NCBI RefSeq assembly: GCF_002531755.2
Contig: NZ_CP034998.1
Span: 868,001 to 932,000, forward strand
Direction: 5' to 3'
Origin: Rhizobium acidisoli
Lineage (GTDB): Bacteria > Pseudomonadota > Alphaproteobacteria > Rhizobiales > Rhizobiaceae
DNA: 64,000 nt
Shown: piece by piece, positions 63,975 through 64,000 of the stretch
How the letters are laid out: the number at the start of each line of letters is the position of its first letter
Numbering within the stretch: the stretch's first letter is position 1
Notes under the pieces: generated by a model
The model's input: the letters and a program-made list of their open reading frames with translations, nothing else
Database searches by the model: none
What the model was told of the DNA's origin: nothing
Program-made: the position numbers and the translations under genes

Positions 63975-64000
63975 TCCGCCCGCCATCGCGCCCTTTCGCC

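Overview
The window looks like a chromosomal segment of a fast-growing Rhizobium (R. leguminosarum / R. etli group). The signs are high GC, rhizobial palindromic intergenic mosaic repeats (RIME-like), the dmeR-dmeF nickel/cobalt efflux pair, and a metabolism-rich accessory gene set. I see no rRNA, tRNA, CRISPR array, prophage or intact insertion sequence. Nearly everything is protein coding, with short intergenic gaps often filled by small inverted-repeat elements.

Layout. 0.3-2.2 kb: MarR regulator divergent from a DUF899 gene around a perfect palindrome, then a DUF1579 gene. 2.2-6.0 kb: a damaged stretch (truncated ABC-F ATPase joined to shuffled and inverted pieces of a VOC gene), then an intact ABC-F gene. 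6.3-13.3 kb: HerA-like ATPase, small DUF protein, an antitoxin relic with an internal stop, a secreted small protein, glucose-6-phosphate dehydrogenase, trans-aconitate methyltransferase and a CBS/CNNM membrane protein. 13.9-18 kb: cupin, TIM-barrel isomerase, zinc alcohol dehydrogenase, branched-chain aminotransferase. 18.2-23.4 kb: LysR regulator divergent from an EmrA/EmrB-type efflux pair followed closely by a class III nucleotide cyclase. 23.7-33.9 kb: NAD synthetase, GST/TetR pair, MFS, TauE, a methyltransferase, superoxide dismutase, HAD, metallophosphatase, a WYL regulator and a LysE exporter.

33.9-41.1 kb is a coherent sugar/polyol uptake and catabolism cluster. A leftward operon (ABC ATPase, permease, binding protein, Gfo/Idh/MocA dehydrogenase, TIM-barrel isomerase) ends in a truncated RpiR-type regulator and is controlled by a divergent LacI-type regulator, with ATGAGAG inverted/direct repeats between them. 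41.2-45.8 kb: cytochrome c', a di-haem cytochrome c, GNAT, dmeRF with a clear CsoR/RcnR-type operator, and a class A beta-lactamase. 46.3-52 kb: PQQ glucose dehydrogenase, SelO, and a 14-helix MFS. 52-64 kb: a frameshifted DUF1697 gene, prolyl oligopeptidase, DUF930, polysaccharide deacetylase, AI-2E family permease plus FAD oxidoreductase, an extradiol-type VOC protein with a Tat-like leader, a universal stress protein with a FixK-like box, PAQR/hemolysin III, GNAT, pentapeptide protein, MsrB and a small membrane protein.

The most unusual things seen are the micro-rearranged VOC/ABC-F locus, a 170-206 bp MITE-like element present twice with long terminal inverted repeats, the degraded antitoxin, the stand-alone RpiR HTH, the pump-plus-cyclase operon, and several well-formed operator palindromes in divergent promoters. 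I did not find a convincing new multi-gene defence or mobile system.
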